Origin: Stichopus chloronotus
Taxonomy: Eukaryota > Echinodermata > Holothuroidea > Aspidochirotida > Stichopodidae
Assembly: GCA_021234535.1 (NCBI GenBank)
Contig: CM037842.1
Span: 12,460,010-12,524,009, forward strand
Length of the DNA stretch: 64,000 nucleotides
Direction: 5' to 3'
In this document: piece by piece, positions 1 to 11,759 of the stretch
Numbering within the stretch: position 1 is the first letter of the stretch
Layout: every line of letters starts with the position of its first letter
Made by a program: the position numbers and the translations under genes
The notes under the pieces: model-generated
Seen by the model: only the letters and a program-made list of their open reading frames with translations
Told to the model about the DNA's origin: nothing
The model's database searches: none

Positions 1-33
1 TGACTCAAGGTAGATAAATCACTGACAATGATT

Positions 34-282
34 TCATTTATCCTGGTGGAGTTTCTCCAGTTTCTCCTTAAGGTCCCTCCTACCAACTTTCATCAAGGCT
101 TCGCCTAGTATTATATATGTTGCATTATTCCCATTTGCCTGCTTCCAAAGTAATAACATCTGATAAACCGTTTCCTTGTGTTCTCCTTTGGTATCTTGTG
201 AAATCCTGTAAAACGCTGCATCATTTAATCCAAGATGGGTACCTAAGTCACGCCATTCCCTCGTTATTTCTCCGGATAAATT
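34..282 (-). CDS. C-terminal exon: DEATH domain of ZU5-UPA-DEATH protein
   Basis: Last coding exon of the minus-strand locus. A clear acceptor (TCTATTTTAG) precedes base 282 and the frame runs 82 codons to TGA at 36-34. The peptide is a DEATH domain: REWRDLGTHLGL is the helix 2-3 signature, followed by a KGEHKETVYQMLLLWKQ helix and the closing EALMKVGRRDLKEKLEKL helix. DEATH domains make homotypic contacts that assemble cytosolic signalling platforms; the partner is unknown. The exon is phase 0 and joins the 1005-1145 exon without disturbing the frame. Domain family and C-terminal position are read from the sequence; the signalling role is family knowledge. No poly(A) signal can be judged, because the stop lies 33 bases from the window edge. 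Confidence 0.85.
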   Translation of the reverse strand, partial: NLSGEITREWRDLGTHLGLNDAAFYRISQDTKGEHKETVYQMLLLWKQANGNNATYIILGEALMKVGRRDLKEKLEKLHQDK

Positions 283-1004
283 CTAAAATAGAATAGACAT
301 AATCTGAGATTGCACATACCAATTTAAAAGATTTATCGTGTTTTGCTAATATATCTTCGTCCACTATATACTTTTGGATAAGCATTGTGTGATACAATCT
401 TTGTGTTTTGTCTTCGTGTTTAACAATGGGTCAAATCTTCAATCAATTCTAAGTCACTGATTTGGTTTTGTTGGGAACGAAAACAAATTTGAAATAATTA
501 ATCAACAAGAAAGACGACAACAATCGTCCTCATAATGTAAGATTGTTTTCTTCACATAAACCCTCCGACATAGCAAACAAGCAATACCATATCTAATAAG
601 AGGCTTGATCACCAAGCACATAATTGTTTGTAAATCATGTAGAATATACTTGCAAGAATATTCCGTTGCAACCTTGTTAAGTCAGCTACAATGAGAAATT
701 GATCTGGTTCTCAAGGCGACTTAAAAATTGAAACAAATATTTTAAATGGTATTACACTATTTCAATTTAATCTAGACTCCACAAAAACTGGATATGGTTA
801 ATTACAGGGTAGTCCATATCTAAATCAAAAATCGTGAGCTGTAAGTATTATTCCAATTCTGTTGGACTTTATAAGCATGTGCTAAACCTGTGGATTCACT
901 ATCCTACAATTTGCACGTCATATTCTAGCAACTCAAGAGATGTTTGAAATTGAATAATAACGACAGAAATGAACAAAAGGTATATCTTAATCATGCATCA
1001 TTAC
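283..1004 (-). other. Intron between the last two exons of the death-domain gene
   Basis: AT-rich non-coding sequence of 722 bases, bounded by GTAATG donor and TCTATTTTAG acceptor on the minus strand. I see no other gene or repeat in it. Confidence 0.7.
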
Positions 1005-1145
1005 CCTTAAAGTTTTTTCATCTACTTCTTTCAGATAGTCTTCTCGTAATGTATTTGATTCCTCGTCCTTGGTTTGTGTCCATGACTGACAGTTCTCGAC
1101 TGCTGAGCCCTCAGAACTGAATTCCGGTAATGTTCTTCCACAAGC
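1005..1145 (-). CDS. Linker exon preceding the DEATH domain
   Basis: A 141-base exon (47 codons, phase 0 on both sides) between acceptor TTATTGTTAG and donor GTAATG. It encodes a charged, Ser/Glu-rich peptide (for example SWTQTKDEESNTLREDYLKE) whose last part probably forms the first helix of the DEATH domain encoded by the next exon. It is too short for ORF listing and was found from splice signals plus phase. No independent domain is recognised. Confidence 0.7.
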
Positions 1146-1409
1146 CTAACAATAAAAAGTCAAAAGTTGGTAACATGTGACGTGCATGGACCAAAATTAA
1201 ATTATAAGACATAAGCGAAGGTTTATTTCGTTGTAAGGGAAAATCAATTTCAGAAACTTGTTTTCTTTTGCGGGTGAAGAATCAACAACGCTCGGCAATT
1301 AAGTTAGTATTTCCACTCAGTCTCAATTCATCATGACCAATTTGAAGTTAAACTGCCATAGTCAAAACTGTGATATCGTTTTGGGTCTTTTCCTTCTTTT
1401 TTTACTCAC

Positions 1410-2189
1410 TTGAAATGCAAAACTGTCTTGTTCTTGGTAATTAGTCGTGTTTGGTGGTGAATTCTGCTGTTTGACCAGCGGGGGAACTGAATATGTTAGC
1501 ATAGCTTGCTCTTGGCAACGTTGAGCCTCGTGAGGCGTGTCATGTCTTGTAATCTGCTGAGCATTCAAATATGACTCCAATGTGAAGGTTTCTTCCTGGA
1601 AAAACCCTTGTGGTGATAACAGACCTCGTTGCTGGAGTTGCTGTCTCTGCAGAGTATCAGGCACGTCTTGCATGCAATGCTGCAGAGACAGTGGTGATTG
1701 TTGTTGTTGAGACATAGACCGTTCAACTCGTTCACTACTATGCTCGGATACTTGCAGGGCAGAAAAACTGGGTCGTCGGAGTTGTCGGTTCTGCTGAATT
1801 GGAGGCATATCCTGCACTTCAAATGCAGAATGACTGTGCCGTTGAAAGTCTGGCGTCGGGGCATAATGCGTTGTTGGTGATACTTGTGGTGAAATAGTAC
1901 TTTGTGTCTGGATCAGCTGGGTGTCAGAAATATCTTGCCTTTGGTACTGTTGGGATGAGGATGGCGCAGATGCACTGTAAGTTTGTTGATGGTGGGTCAT
2001 AGGAGGTTTATGAATAATTTGTTCTTGACACCGCTGACTCACGTGTGACGCAGACAAACTCTGTCTTTGGAACTGCTTCCTAAGCTCATATTCAGGCATA
2101 TCTTGCATTTGGTGATTTGGTCGACCCTCTTGTGATACAGCGATAGTTTGTTCTTGGGATTGCTGGGTCAGCTGGTACTGGTTGCTTGC
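1410..2189 (-). CDS. Gln/Ser-rich low-complexity linker exon
   Basis: A 780-base exon (260 codons, symmetrical phase 0) bounded by acceptor TTTGTTTCAAAG and donor GTGAGT. The peptide is rich in Gln, Ser, Pro and His and contains imperfect internal repeats. A motif like QDMP followed by a Gln/Arg stretch and then RxSxSAxxVS recurs three to four times (QDMPEYELRKQ, QDMPPIQQNRQL, QDVPDTLQRQQL; SLSASHVS, SFSALQVS, SHSAFEVQ), and QRCQEQ appears twice. It ends in a basic cluster only if the intron is read through, so KKRRKRPK probably is not part of the protein. It sits between the UPA and DEATH modules and is likely a flexible, disordered tether. Function beyond that is unknown. Confidence 0.7.
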
Positions 2190-4707
2190 CTTTGAAACAA
2201 AAAGACAGTGATAGTTGTTCATTGTCTTCATTCTTTTTTGAAGATTTAGGTGTTCCAAATTAATTTCTGTGCTTTATTCCTACAGTACGTGTACCATGGA
2301 GTACATTGTTTAGCCTATTTAGATTTATTTTGCGGCTTATCACTGTATTTGGCAACGTAGAACCTTTCCAAGAAATAGGTTTTGTTTAATATCAAGTTGT
2401 ATCTTTATTTCTACATCAAGAGTCGGGTGGCGCTATTACAGTATTTCTGAGGAAGTTAAAGGGCGAAAATTTAAGTAATCACTTACAGTTAGCAATTAGA
2501 TTTACGGATTACAACATGTCCTTAGAGGTCCTGTACACATTTTTTAGACATATTTTAAGTCATGTGAAAATGAGTGTGTAACAAAGACAACAAGAGGACA
2601 ATCCACGGAGTTGCATCTCATGATCCCTATCATTGTTCACAATCATTCACTCTTTTACATGTATGTATTATAGTAGATCGAGTTTGATTAAACACCCTTT
2701 ACATTTTACACGTACATAGTACATAGGTACACGTAGCTAGGCGCAGCACACTCGGCCATGGAGATGTAGATGCACTGTTAACAATGTAAATTTACAGAAA
2801 ATAGAATGAACAAATACAAAATGAATACAGATATGTCGTGGTAATTAGTTTCCAGATGATTTATGTAATTCTTATTTGTTTCTTTGTTTTATTTTCTATA
2901 AATTTACTGACATTTTTACAGTGTAACGCGCAAGTGATGTCTAAATGTGTAAATCATGAACGCGTCAAAGCACATTTCCCATGCAGATCACATGTGCGTC
3001 AAAGTAATCCTTTGATTTCCTTTATTTCTCAGATGAGTATGCCACCACTCTGCGCGTTTTGCATTAGTTCTAAGAAACACGTCACAATCATGTGCATTAC
3101 ACAATTTCTTTTTTTTTCCATTGGATAGTGTATACGCGACATGTAACAGTAAAAACATACTGAGTATGGGTGTTACCAAAAGAATGTAAAATGAAAATTT
3201 ATTAGATATAATCGCTCAGTTCAAGCATGGTTGCATAGGTTGAAATATAAAGTCACATTGCATGAAAAGCAAATATATAATAAGCTACGTTGCACTTCCT
3301 ACTGGCAGAACCTACCCTAATGTATTATGTTCCCTATTGACCAATGACGTCACCGATCGAATGAATAGTACATATCATCATCAGGTACCTAACGACCAAG
3401 GTAGAACGTCATTAGACTTACTGTGTAGAAGGAAACGCAACACAATTTTCAAAGCGTTTTTCCAATTTAAAATATGACCTGTGAACGCTGACCTTTCACC
3501 TCCTACCTTTAATGTTGATGGGAGACAAATCTTCAGACAATGTGTCACCTATCTACTAATTTTCATCCTCATTGGCCTTGTAGTCTGGGAGAGGTGGCAG
3601 ACGCAAACTGTTCAGTGTCAAATTAGACTTTTGACACCTTTGGCCCTTGACCTCAAATTACATAAGAAAGTGATTTTCATATAAAATATTTTATACAGGT
3701 CACATATGTGAAGGTCCCAGGTAAATACATTATGGATACTAAATACAGCAAAACAAATAAAAAATTTCACCCTTGACCTCTGAACTTTTACGTCTAACCT
3801 TAGATGTTGTAGGGAGACACAGCTTCAGACCAAGGGTCACCTATCTACCAACATTGACCATCATTGGCTTTGCCCTCTAGGAGGAGTTGCGGACACAAAC
3901 GTTCGAGTGTCAGTTGTGACCCTTGATCCCTGATCTTGACTTTTAACCTCAACAGAACTTGTATAAATGTCTTCTATGTGAAAGTCCCATGTAAGTAGAC
4001 GTTTTGGATTAGAAAATGCAGCAAAAATAAAATTTTCATCTATTTGACCTTTGAGCTTTGAACTTTAACCTCTGACCTTAAATTTTAATGGGAGACACAA
4101 CTTCAGACCATTGATAACGTATCTACCAACTTTGACCTTCATTGGCTTTGCGGTCTGGGAGGATGCCAACTTTTGAAATTGATTTTTTTTTCGCACACAC
4201 ACAGACACGCACATATAGATACACACAAACAACCTTCGCACATTTTGACGATACGGAGGGCGGGGGGTCCAGGTCACCTGAAGTAACATACCAGGTTAGA
4301 CCCCGTGTCTCATATAACAACCATATGTTAACATGTAAACACTTGCTATTGCAAGAGAGCCATAATATATTTTCAGGTCCCAAAGCGACTACAATACCTC
4401 CCCACGTACACAACATGTAAAGGGATGAGACTAAAATTTATGAATGCTAAAAAAAATTTGCGTGACTTATTGCAGAAGCGTAATTTTTTAACATTGTTTT
4501 GGAATAAGGTTTGCTTTGGTTAAAACATGCAATAAATTTTGTCTGTTTTACGTAAAAAGTTAAGATACATTAAAATATCGTTTGCAAATTGCGCGATTCA
4601 TTGTCTCAGCAATAACACTAACATTTGAAAAACGCCTAGATGACAGAAACAACATTTACGTCGTGACACATAACATTAGTAGAAACATAACTACTAAACA
4701 TTCATAC
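2190..4707 (-). other. Intron with tandem repeats
   Basis: 2.5-kb intron between the last UPA exon and the Gln-rich exon. It holds the diverged roughly 285-bp tandem repeats described at 3480-4175 and otherwise AT-rich sequence. No exon with both splice sites and an open frame was found. Confidence 0.5.
3480..4175. repeat. Three diverged tandem copies of a roughly 285-bp unit
   Basis: A common core, GGGAGACA(C/A)A followed by CTTCAGACCA and CACCTATCTACC, recurs at about 3521, 3812 and 4090 (spacing 291 and 278 bases). It is followed each time by a TTGACC-TTCATTGGCTTTG segment. Each copy is preceded by runs of TTGACCT-like heptamers. Copies differ by perhaps 20-25 percent, so the array is old. 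This is non-coding repeat. Confidence 0.75.
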
Positions 4708-4857
4708 CTTTAGTGTGAATTTTAAAGATTCAGAGTCCTCCATTTGCCAAACTTTAAATAAACATATGCATTCTTCTGCACTTCTATTGTCTACTTTTTG
4801 TAACAGGTATGTGCAAAAATCTGTCGGTTTGGTAGAAACTTTTCTAAAAGATATTGT
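4708..4857 (-). CDS. UPA domain, C-terminal exon
   Basis: A 150-base exon (50 codons, phase 0 both sides) with acceptor TTTTTCAG and donor GTATGA. The peptide starts TISFRKVSTKPTDFCTYLLQ and ends DSESLKFTLK. This matches the end of a UPA domain: an I-x-F-x-x-V strand, a Cys-containing helix or strand, then a closing LxFxL strand. It continues directly from the 8864-8995 exon (WTCEGNIQ | TISFRKV). In ankyrin, UNC5 and PIDD-type proteins the UPA domain packs against ZU5 and the death domain as a closed supramodule. Confidence 0.75.
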
Positions 4858-5496
4858 CTGAAAAAGAAACAAATAAAGAAAAGTGTGCCAAGTAGCAATT
4901 GCTCAGCAAAATATCTCATGAAAAAACATGTTTGTATCTTAACTTCATCACTACATCCAAGTTAGTAGGTACCGTTTGAAGATCATCGCATGATTTATTC
5001 ACATTTCTCTCGTGTTATTCTGTCAAAACGTAGAGGAGGAATAGAGAAGATGATCAGCAGGCGAACTGAACAAGTTTTTCCACAAAATTTAAATTTTATC
5101 AATTTTAGCCATTTTAAAAGATGCTGAATTGCAACATAAGAACAGACTGAAGATGCTCATCCCTTTGAATCAAAATGTCATTTGTTTAAATTTTGTTACA
5201 TTGGCGATATTTTTCCTATGTCCTTTCTACGCCTCTATCATTTTCCACTTCTGTGTAGAGTGTTATACTAGACAGAAGAAAGAGAAGAAAGAGACGGCCC
5301 TTCTCAGTCGCCTTAAAGTATGGTTATTGAGTATGAAATACATTGTAAATTTCTTTCTTGCAAAAGTATCTCGATTGCGGATATTTGCCTTCTTAGTTGT
5401 GACTGTTGAATGAAGTTGAGGAACAATGTGGTTTAGTTTACTTGCATACATACTTGGAAAGAATGCTCAACTCCTATTGACCCATTTCGGTCAGGT

Positions 5497-5541
5497 GACC
5501 GTGGGTTAATCGCTGATCACCCAACTGGTTAAACCACGGTC
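5497..5541. repeat. Imperfect 13-bp inverted repeat
   Basis: GACCGTGGGTTAA at 5497-5509 and TTAAACCACGGTC at 5529-5541 are reverse complements except at one base, separated by 19 bases. It could form a hairpin or be the end of a small element; no flanking duplication is apparent. Confidence 0.6.
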
Positions 5542-5816
5542 AAGGAGCGGCGGATGAATACAATAAAACTGTAGATCTTCAGTGTGTTGTCAGTCCGTTA
5601 TATTTTACACAAAACAATGGCTAATACAGTATTACTAGTAATAGGCCTACTAGTGAAATAATGTTCGATTTGAAGTTCGTAGATCTAACGTTACCTAAAG
5701 TTAGGCCGCGCCTAGGGCCTCGACCTGGTCAAAAGTAAAATGTGAATGTACGAATTCTAGGTAACACAGCACAGTATACTTTCAGTGGTAATTCTTCTGA
5801 CGTAGGGTAATCTTAC

Positions 5817-6010
5817 CTAAATATCACAATTGTGTCGGGTGAAAGCTTCTTCAGTATATTTTGAACACCTTTGAAAGTTTGATAGCCTACCGGAATAGGC
5901 TTTCCTTTTGTGTCGAATTCTGCTGAGATGTTCAAAAACATTTTCCTATGCAATGAAATCGCTAAGAGGAAAAAGGACTGCAATACATCGCCATCTTGTA
6001 GGGTCTCCAT
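5817..6010 (-). CDS. Possible first coding exon of an unrecognised gene
   Basis: An ATG at 6010 opens 64 codons that run into a good donor (ATATTTAG then GTAAGA). The peptide begins METLQDGDVLQSFFLLAISL and contains GKPIPVGYQTFKGVQNILKK, which reads like protein rather than random sequence. It lies inside a UPA intron, and its outgoing phase (2) does not match the next exon of the host gene (phase 0), so it is either nested, an alternative first exon, or chance. No family recognised. Confidence 0.25.
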
Positions 6011-8863
6011 ACAACTATCAGATTAATATTCCTAAGGACAGAGAACTCCACATCACAAACAATTTAGGCCTATTGATAGGCTTAGGCCCTATATGGTGAA
6101 AAAATTAAACAGGGGAGGCTTTGACATGAGTTATCCCAAACCAACCATTAAGTGATGTTACAGCAATGTTTTGACAGTAAAGTCTTGGCCATGTGCAATC
6201 CTTCTTTTTTTTTTGAAGTAACCTAGGAATTAGTTAGTTCCGATATTTTGCATAGCCTACTGAGTACTCTCACCCTCATAGGAAAATTAGGGTCCGCACA
6301 CAACAAGTCGTCCACTTTACTGCTGCTGTTAGGACTGAGAGTAAGACATCAAACATGTCCAAGGTTTTCTCAAAATTTACATTTAGTAAATCTGTCACTG
6401 TGCTTGTCCAAAATCAGTCTAATCGGTAGGCAAATTCCACATATAGCAAGTCCCTGTAGCTGTGCAACACTGAGTTACGTACAAGCAGCACAGTAAATAC
6501 ACGTACACTGAACCACAGTATGCACACGATGCACGAGGGTCTTCAGTTTTCAGTTGACAGCGAGGCTCCATCATAGTCAGAACCCTCCGGTACTCAGTAG
6601 CAATTGTGCTGGACTTAGGTATCAATTTCAATTCATATCAAGTTTAAGTCATACAGTTATTTATAGGCACATCATCATATCCTTTCATGGCACTCAATAA
6701 TCCTGGAACTGAATCTACCGATGGTGTCATCTGTGTGGATCCTTTATCAGCATCCCTGTCAGCATCACTAGTCCACTGTTTGGATATGTAGTTAATATCC
6801 ATAATCCACATTTTTTTAGTTCTACAAAGGCACCTGGTTCCTGTCAGATCATACCTGGAAAGTCCCATCTACTTTGATGATCACAACTCTCGCCAGCCTA
6901 TAATTTGCCTAAGACTTGACCGCTTTCGCACTCAATCAAATTTCCTAATAAAATTACCTAATACTTTACTTTCAAGGAACTGTTCGGGTATTAATCGCAA
7001 CTATAAAGGCCCGTCAACATTTCTTCTAGGCTTCAAATCATCGGCAGATCCATCGACCAGGTCCGGCCACGGCCCAATTAGGTATAATTTCCCCCTACGA
7101 TAAAGTAGCGAGTCGAACTTGAAGAAAGACCTTAAGTCAACAAATTATTCTTCCTGTATTCTTGTCTCTTGTCTTTTGTGTTTTGGCTCTCCAGCTACTA
7201 CGTAACATCTTAAAGAACAAACATACTAAAGCACCAACTTTCCTCACGAATGCCCATGTTTACACGGTTTTCAAACTGATGTTGCTACTTACCTCGATGT
7301 TACCTTTGACGTTAATAAGAAAAGACAGAGAGTATTTTCTTTATCGGCAGTTTTCAATGTTTTCAGTTGAAAATACCAAGAAAATTCATTTATCGAAATA
7401 TATTGCTGGAGAGGTCTTAAGACTTACATCTGGCTGCCTTAGGTAACCCTTCGTTTCATCCAGCAGACACCAATGACAAACAATGAGTACGTACAAATCC
7501 CGTCTGATGTTGCAACATTTTTTTATTTTGAAATACTGTTTTTATAGGGTTTTAAACTGTGAACTCTACTGACTTAAAGAGGCTCATTGAGTTGTTTTGT
7601 GAAATTCACTCAATTTTTTTAAACCGGTCAAGTTTCCTTCACATACTAATGACAAACGGTCAAACTAAAAGGATCCCAAAGTTCTACATACGTTGGAACA
7701 TTAATGAGTGAGTAACGAACGATTAAATTTGGTTTTTGAAACTTTGTGACCAGACATTTTCACATTAGTACATTCACATGCACACAATCAGAGCAAGTAA
7801 CGGTCAAAAATTCGAAAAATTTGATAGTTTTCATATAACTATTGGATGTGAAACTTGATTGATTATGTTAATTGTGAGTATTGTCGTGTGTTTGTATACT
7901 TCAAAATCACCGCAATCTTTACTGATATCAACTCAATGAGCCCCTTTAACATGACCTAAGATTTAAGCTTTAAAAATGTGTCCATTTTGGATTTAATGAA
8001 TATCAATATGTTTATCTGCTTACAATGGAAAACATAGATGCAATGTATGAACTTCAAGCAAAGTTTACAAGGTTTCCAAACTATGAGATATACTAGCCTC
8101 AATAAAACTTTGAGCTTCACAAAAATTACAGAGATTTTCTAATCAACAAGAACTAGCAACGTTTTCAGTTTTAAAGGGACTCATTGGGTTGGTTAAATAT
8201 CAACGAAGATATTTTTCCTTCAATATTAATCACAAGTAATCCCCATTGACAATAGATACAGCACTTATGAAGGTGATAACACGGATTGCGTGCAATCATT
8301 TCCTTAAAAGTTGTCACAAAGTAAACACTGTCAGCTCAATTCGCCTATTTAAGTTTCGACAAAATTCAAGACTTGATTGTTTAATACTTTTGAGACTTTT
8401 ACCTTTGTTGAAATGACTTTTCACCTCTATGAACAATAATAAGAATCATGTTTTTACGGTATCCTACTTGTGCGGACAAGGACAAGTTAAAACAATTTCC
8501 TTGCCTATTTCTTAGACAATATTGCCTGGGAGTCTGAATGCCTCCTAGACTTTCCTTAGCTTTGGATTACAACAATTTAAATAGGGTATTGTTAACTTAC
8601 GGGAAAGATACAACTGTTTGTGATCACTATGAGTAATCGTGACCCGTTTCTACTCACATAAGTCACAATTTGAATACCTCGTACAGAAATATGAACTTGA
8701 ACAATTAACTTATAGTCACGATGTCCCTACTTACTGTTGTGCTTCATTGAATGGAGAACAGTGTAATTTTGTTTTCATAAGCTTGACTCCCACCGCTAAT
8801 CAAACACAATATAAATCAAACCGAAGGTGAACTCTTAATGGCTTCTTTTGCATATAATTGTAC

Positions 8864-8995
8864 CTGAATGTTTCCTTCACATGTCCAAACCATGGGATCA
8901 GTCCCCTCGAAGAGAATGTGCAGTGGCAATTTTCCTTTCTTGAAAAATATGAATGGTTTTGTCCTCAGGAATTTCACATCATTCATGCGCAAAAT
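8864..8995 (-). CDS. UPA domain, middle exon
   Basis: A 132-base exon (44 codons, phase 0 both sides) with acceptor CATACTGAAG and donor GTACAA. The peptide includes FFKKGKLPLHILFEGTDPMV and WTCEGNIQ. A P-L-H-I strand followed by a Trp-containing strand is typical of the middle of UPA domains. It joins the 9312-9547 exon upstream and the 4708-4857 exon downstream in frame. Confidence 0.75.
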
Positions 8996-9311
8996 CTTCA
9001 GTATGAAAAGAATAAAAAGTAAAAATAAAAAAGTTAATATCATTCCAATTAATTCATTGTGCTATCAATTTATCAAATATGTGACTCAAGCATTAACAAA
9101 TTATTCCGAAACGTAACAGTACAGTTCTATTTGAGACATAGAAATCATTGCAATTTTTATCCGTCTCTTATATAATGTTGCTAGATGATAGTACAGTTAG
9201 CTATAGTTCTAAGAAATGTTGATTGTAATGTTGATCTTAAGGAACTCTGCAAATGCAAATATTAACACGCTTTTCATAACGAAGTTCTCAACATGGATAC
9301 ACCATTCTCAC
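8996..9311 (-). other. Intron within UPA coding region
   Basis: 316 bases of AT-rich intron between donor GTGAGA and acceptor CATACTGAAG; nothing else seen. Confidence 0.6.
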
Positions 9312-9547
9312 CATGTCTTTCCATTTTGGTAAGCTTAAGGAATATCCAACGTCAATAAGCATTCTGCCTTCTGATGCTTGAACTTGATTTCCGTAACTGG
9401 CAGCATACAATTGCATGTTCTTTCCTTTTACTATTTTACCATCAACTTCAAATGTCTCCCAGCTGAAACCGTGAAGAAGCATCGTACATTCGTTCTTTTT
9501 CAGGATACAGTGCGTACCAGGGTCTCGCTTCCATTCTGGTGGGCTCC
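9312..9547 (-). CDS. End of ZU5 domain and start of UPA domain
   Basis: A 236-base exon entering in phase 1 (two bases complete a Gly codon) and leaving in phase 0 at donor GTGAGA. The acceptor is CTTCTCTCAG. The first half (PPEWKRDPGTHCILKKNEC followed by TMLLHGFSWETFEV) is the end of a ZU5 domain, whose last strands usually read roughly C-x-V-x-x-x-H-F-S-W. The second half (KNMQLYAASYGNQ, then MLIDVGYSLSLPKWKDM) starts the UPA fold. In-frame continuity with the 11760-12077 exon supports a complete ZU5-UPA tandem. Confidence 0.8.
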
Positions 9548-10572
9548 CTGAGAGAAGTGCACATGAATTTATTTGAACTGTATTCAGACTGAGTCAGTTC
9601 AGTGACGTCAAATACAATGGCTGTCAAAGGACGGGGACACGATTCAATGATGAAAAAGAAGTTGAAAACTATATATATTAATAAATCGTACAATAATGTT
9701 AACTGGCATTAGATCAATGTTAAAACATGTTGTCCTCATTCTAACCTGACCATGTTAAGTGACAGGCGCTATAGTCAACCCAACAAATTGCGATCCAAAT
9801 TAACCCATGAAACATTGTAATTGAGATAGTCCTTAGATAATATCCATTACAACTAGTGTGCTAAAATTCCATAGTATAATGCGTTGTGACCATCAAGATT
9901 TGCAACAATTTCCTCCAACGATCGTTCACTAACAGTAAGAACGGCATGCAATAACAACAATAACAACAAATATGTAAGTGAAATCGAACTGTGATAATTG
10001 GCCGTCTACAGTGTGCATGTAACAGATGCGCACACGCACCTGCTTTGAAGGATTAGTATAAGGAGGTACATGGTACTACAAGGTAAAAGAGCCTTTGTTT
10101 GCATAGTGGATAGATGTAAACAAACTAGAAGATAAAGGGGGAGGAAACAGAGAAAAAGGTGATTGTCCTATGTCAATGTGACGTATCAAACAACAAATGA
10201 CCAAATGGTTTGAGTGGTGTATAATGAAGTAGTCTATTTATAAAGAGAAAAAGACTTATGACACAGATGTTAAGCTCCTACTTGTCTATTTCTAAGAACT
10301 GACAAGTCTGAACTACAATAAAAAATATTAAGGTCTTATGAATGGGAAACAAACAACATAGTCACCACATTTACCAAGTAAAGGTCATTACTGAGAAACC
10401 GGTATGTTTGACAAAAACAACGGGTGAAAGAAGGAGAAACTATGTGAGTCAGTTTCCGGCAGATAACCACTAAGTATTTTCTGTTAATCAAAGTAATTAT
10501 AAAATAAAGAGAAAAATAAGAAGAGAAGGAAAATGAAGGGAGGAAGGGAAGGATAAAAGAAAGAAGCAATGT

Positions 10573-10652
10573 TGTCAGAGGACAGAACAAAATAAGATAT
10601 CGAGCCAGTGAGGCACAGAAAGAAATAAAATATCGAGCCAGTGAGGCAGAGA
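10573..10652. repeat. Short direct repeat
   Basis: The segment AAAAT..GATATCGAGCCAGTGAGGCA is repeated about 40 bases later as AAATATCGAGCCAGTGAGGCA, with a weaker third trace (AGCCGGTGTGGCA). A small intronic tandem duplication. Confidence 0.6.
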
Positions 10653-11455
10653 ATAAGTTAAGCCGGTGTGGCAAAAAAGTAAAAAGGCAGAGAGAAAAAT
10701 ACTGCATTTGAGTAAACTAAAATTCAGTGTTTGAGAACATTCACCATCAAGAAAATACCAGTGTGGTTAACTTTAGAAGGGAATTAGGAAGTTCAGTGAT
10801 ATTTCATACCTTTTCATTTTATCCTTTTTATGAATATTGTTAAGGAGTTGTACTGAGCGAATCTTATTCGTACTTTACGAGATTATTCTTGAGAGGAGTT
10901 TGTAAGTAAAGGAAGTATAAAAACAATAGCCAATCAAGTTGTCCTTTTTACCTCTGGAAGTAAAACTTTTGGTAGAGAACGGACCTTTCATCAGGTCTAC
11001 AGACCATCACCTATACCCGTTAACAGCGCCTACTGGGAACATGTACTTTTCCGTTTATCACGTAAACGGTGATATTCCCACTTTGCACATGATGTCCCCA
11101 CTTTACTGATATAAGACTTGTGTGCCCAAAACGGAATTGTGTGTATATTTTTTTCACACATACACCCCTATACACAGGAATAAATCCACATAGCAGGTAA
11201 TTGGGGAAAACGTCAGATTGAGCTATAAACTTGAGGGCGCATATCTGAAACCCCAATTTGCATTATGTTAAAATATCCAGAAATGGGGATATCCCCGTTT
11301 TTTAGCATATACCCGATTGCAAGCTCTAATTCTCTTGTATGTCCCCGAATCGGCGCCCTTTACAAACCCACACTTACGCATAAAAAACACACATTAGTGC
11401 ATTTTCACCATACCACCTAACGTTATTAATTTGTCACTTTCAGAGAGGATATACC

Positions 11456-11472
11456 GGGGGGGGGGGGGGGGG
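11456..11472. repeat. Homopolymer of 17 G
   Basis: Uninterrupted G17 inside an intron. One of several unusually long G or C runs in the window, with G-quadruplex potential. Confidence 0.9.
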
Positions 11473-11759
11473 TGCTTGATAGTACTTACAGTATTGGTCA
11501 AATGCAATCACTGTCCCATTGGTGCACAGTGTGCAATGTATGACTCAACTTGCTAAGTTTCGGCAAGAGCTTGTTTTTTATTCTTGTTTATCTGTGACTT
11601 CATCACTAACGATTTGATCACAATCTTATAATTCAGTAACTTACACATTTGTCTGAATAAATGATAGATCCCAAAACAATCCATTTCGTACCAGCATTAC
11701 TGAAACAGATGACAATTGCTACAATGCAACAATGCTATGTAGTTTACCTTAACACCTAC

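Larger units (their letters stand above)
4858..8863 (-). other. 4-kb intron within the UPA coding region
   Basis: AT-rich sequence separating two UPA exons. It contains an imperfect inverted repeat at 5497-5541 and a possible unrelated short exon at 5817-6010. No other reading frame has matching splice sites. Confidence 0.5.
9548..11759 (-). other. 2.2-kb intron in the ZU5 coding region
   Basis: AT-rich intron. It contains two near-identical roughly 44-base direct repeats near 10570-10650 (core TATCGAGCCAGTGAGGCA) and a run of 17 G at 11456-11472. No exon found. Confidence 0.55.

Noticed and set aside
10336..10707. 123-codon minus-strand open frame rich in Leu/Phe/Ser
   Set aside because: Complement of purine-rich low-complexity intron with a short tandem duplication; no coding support.
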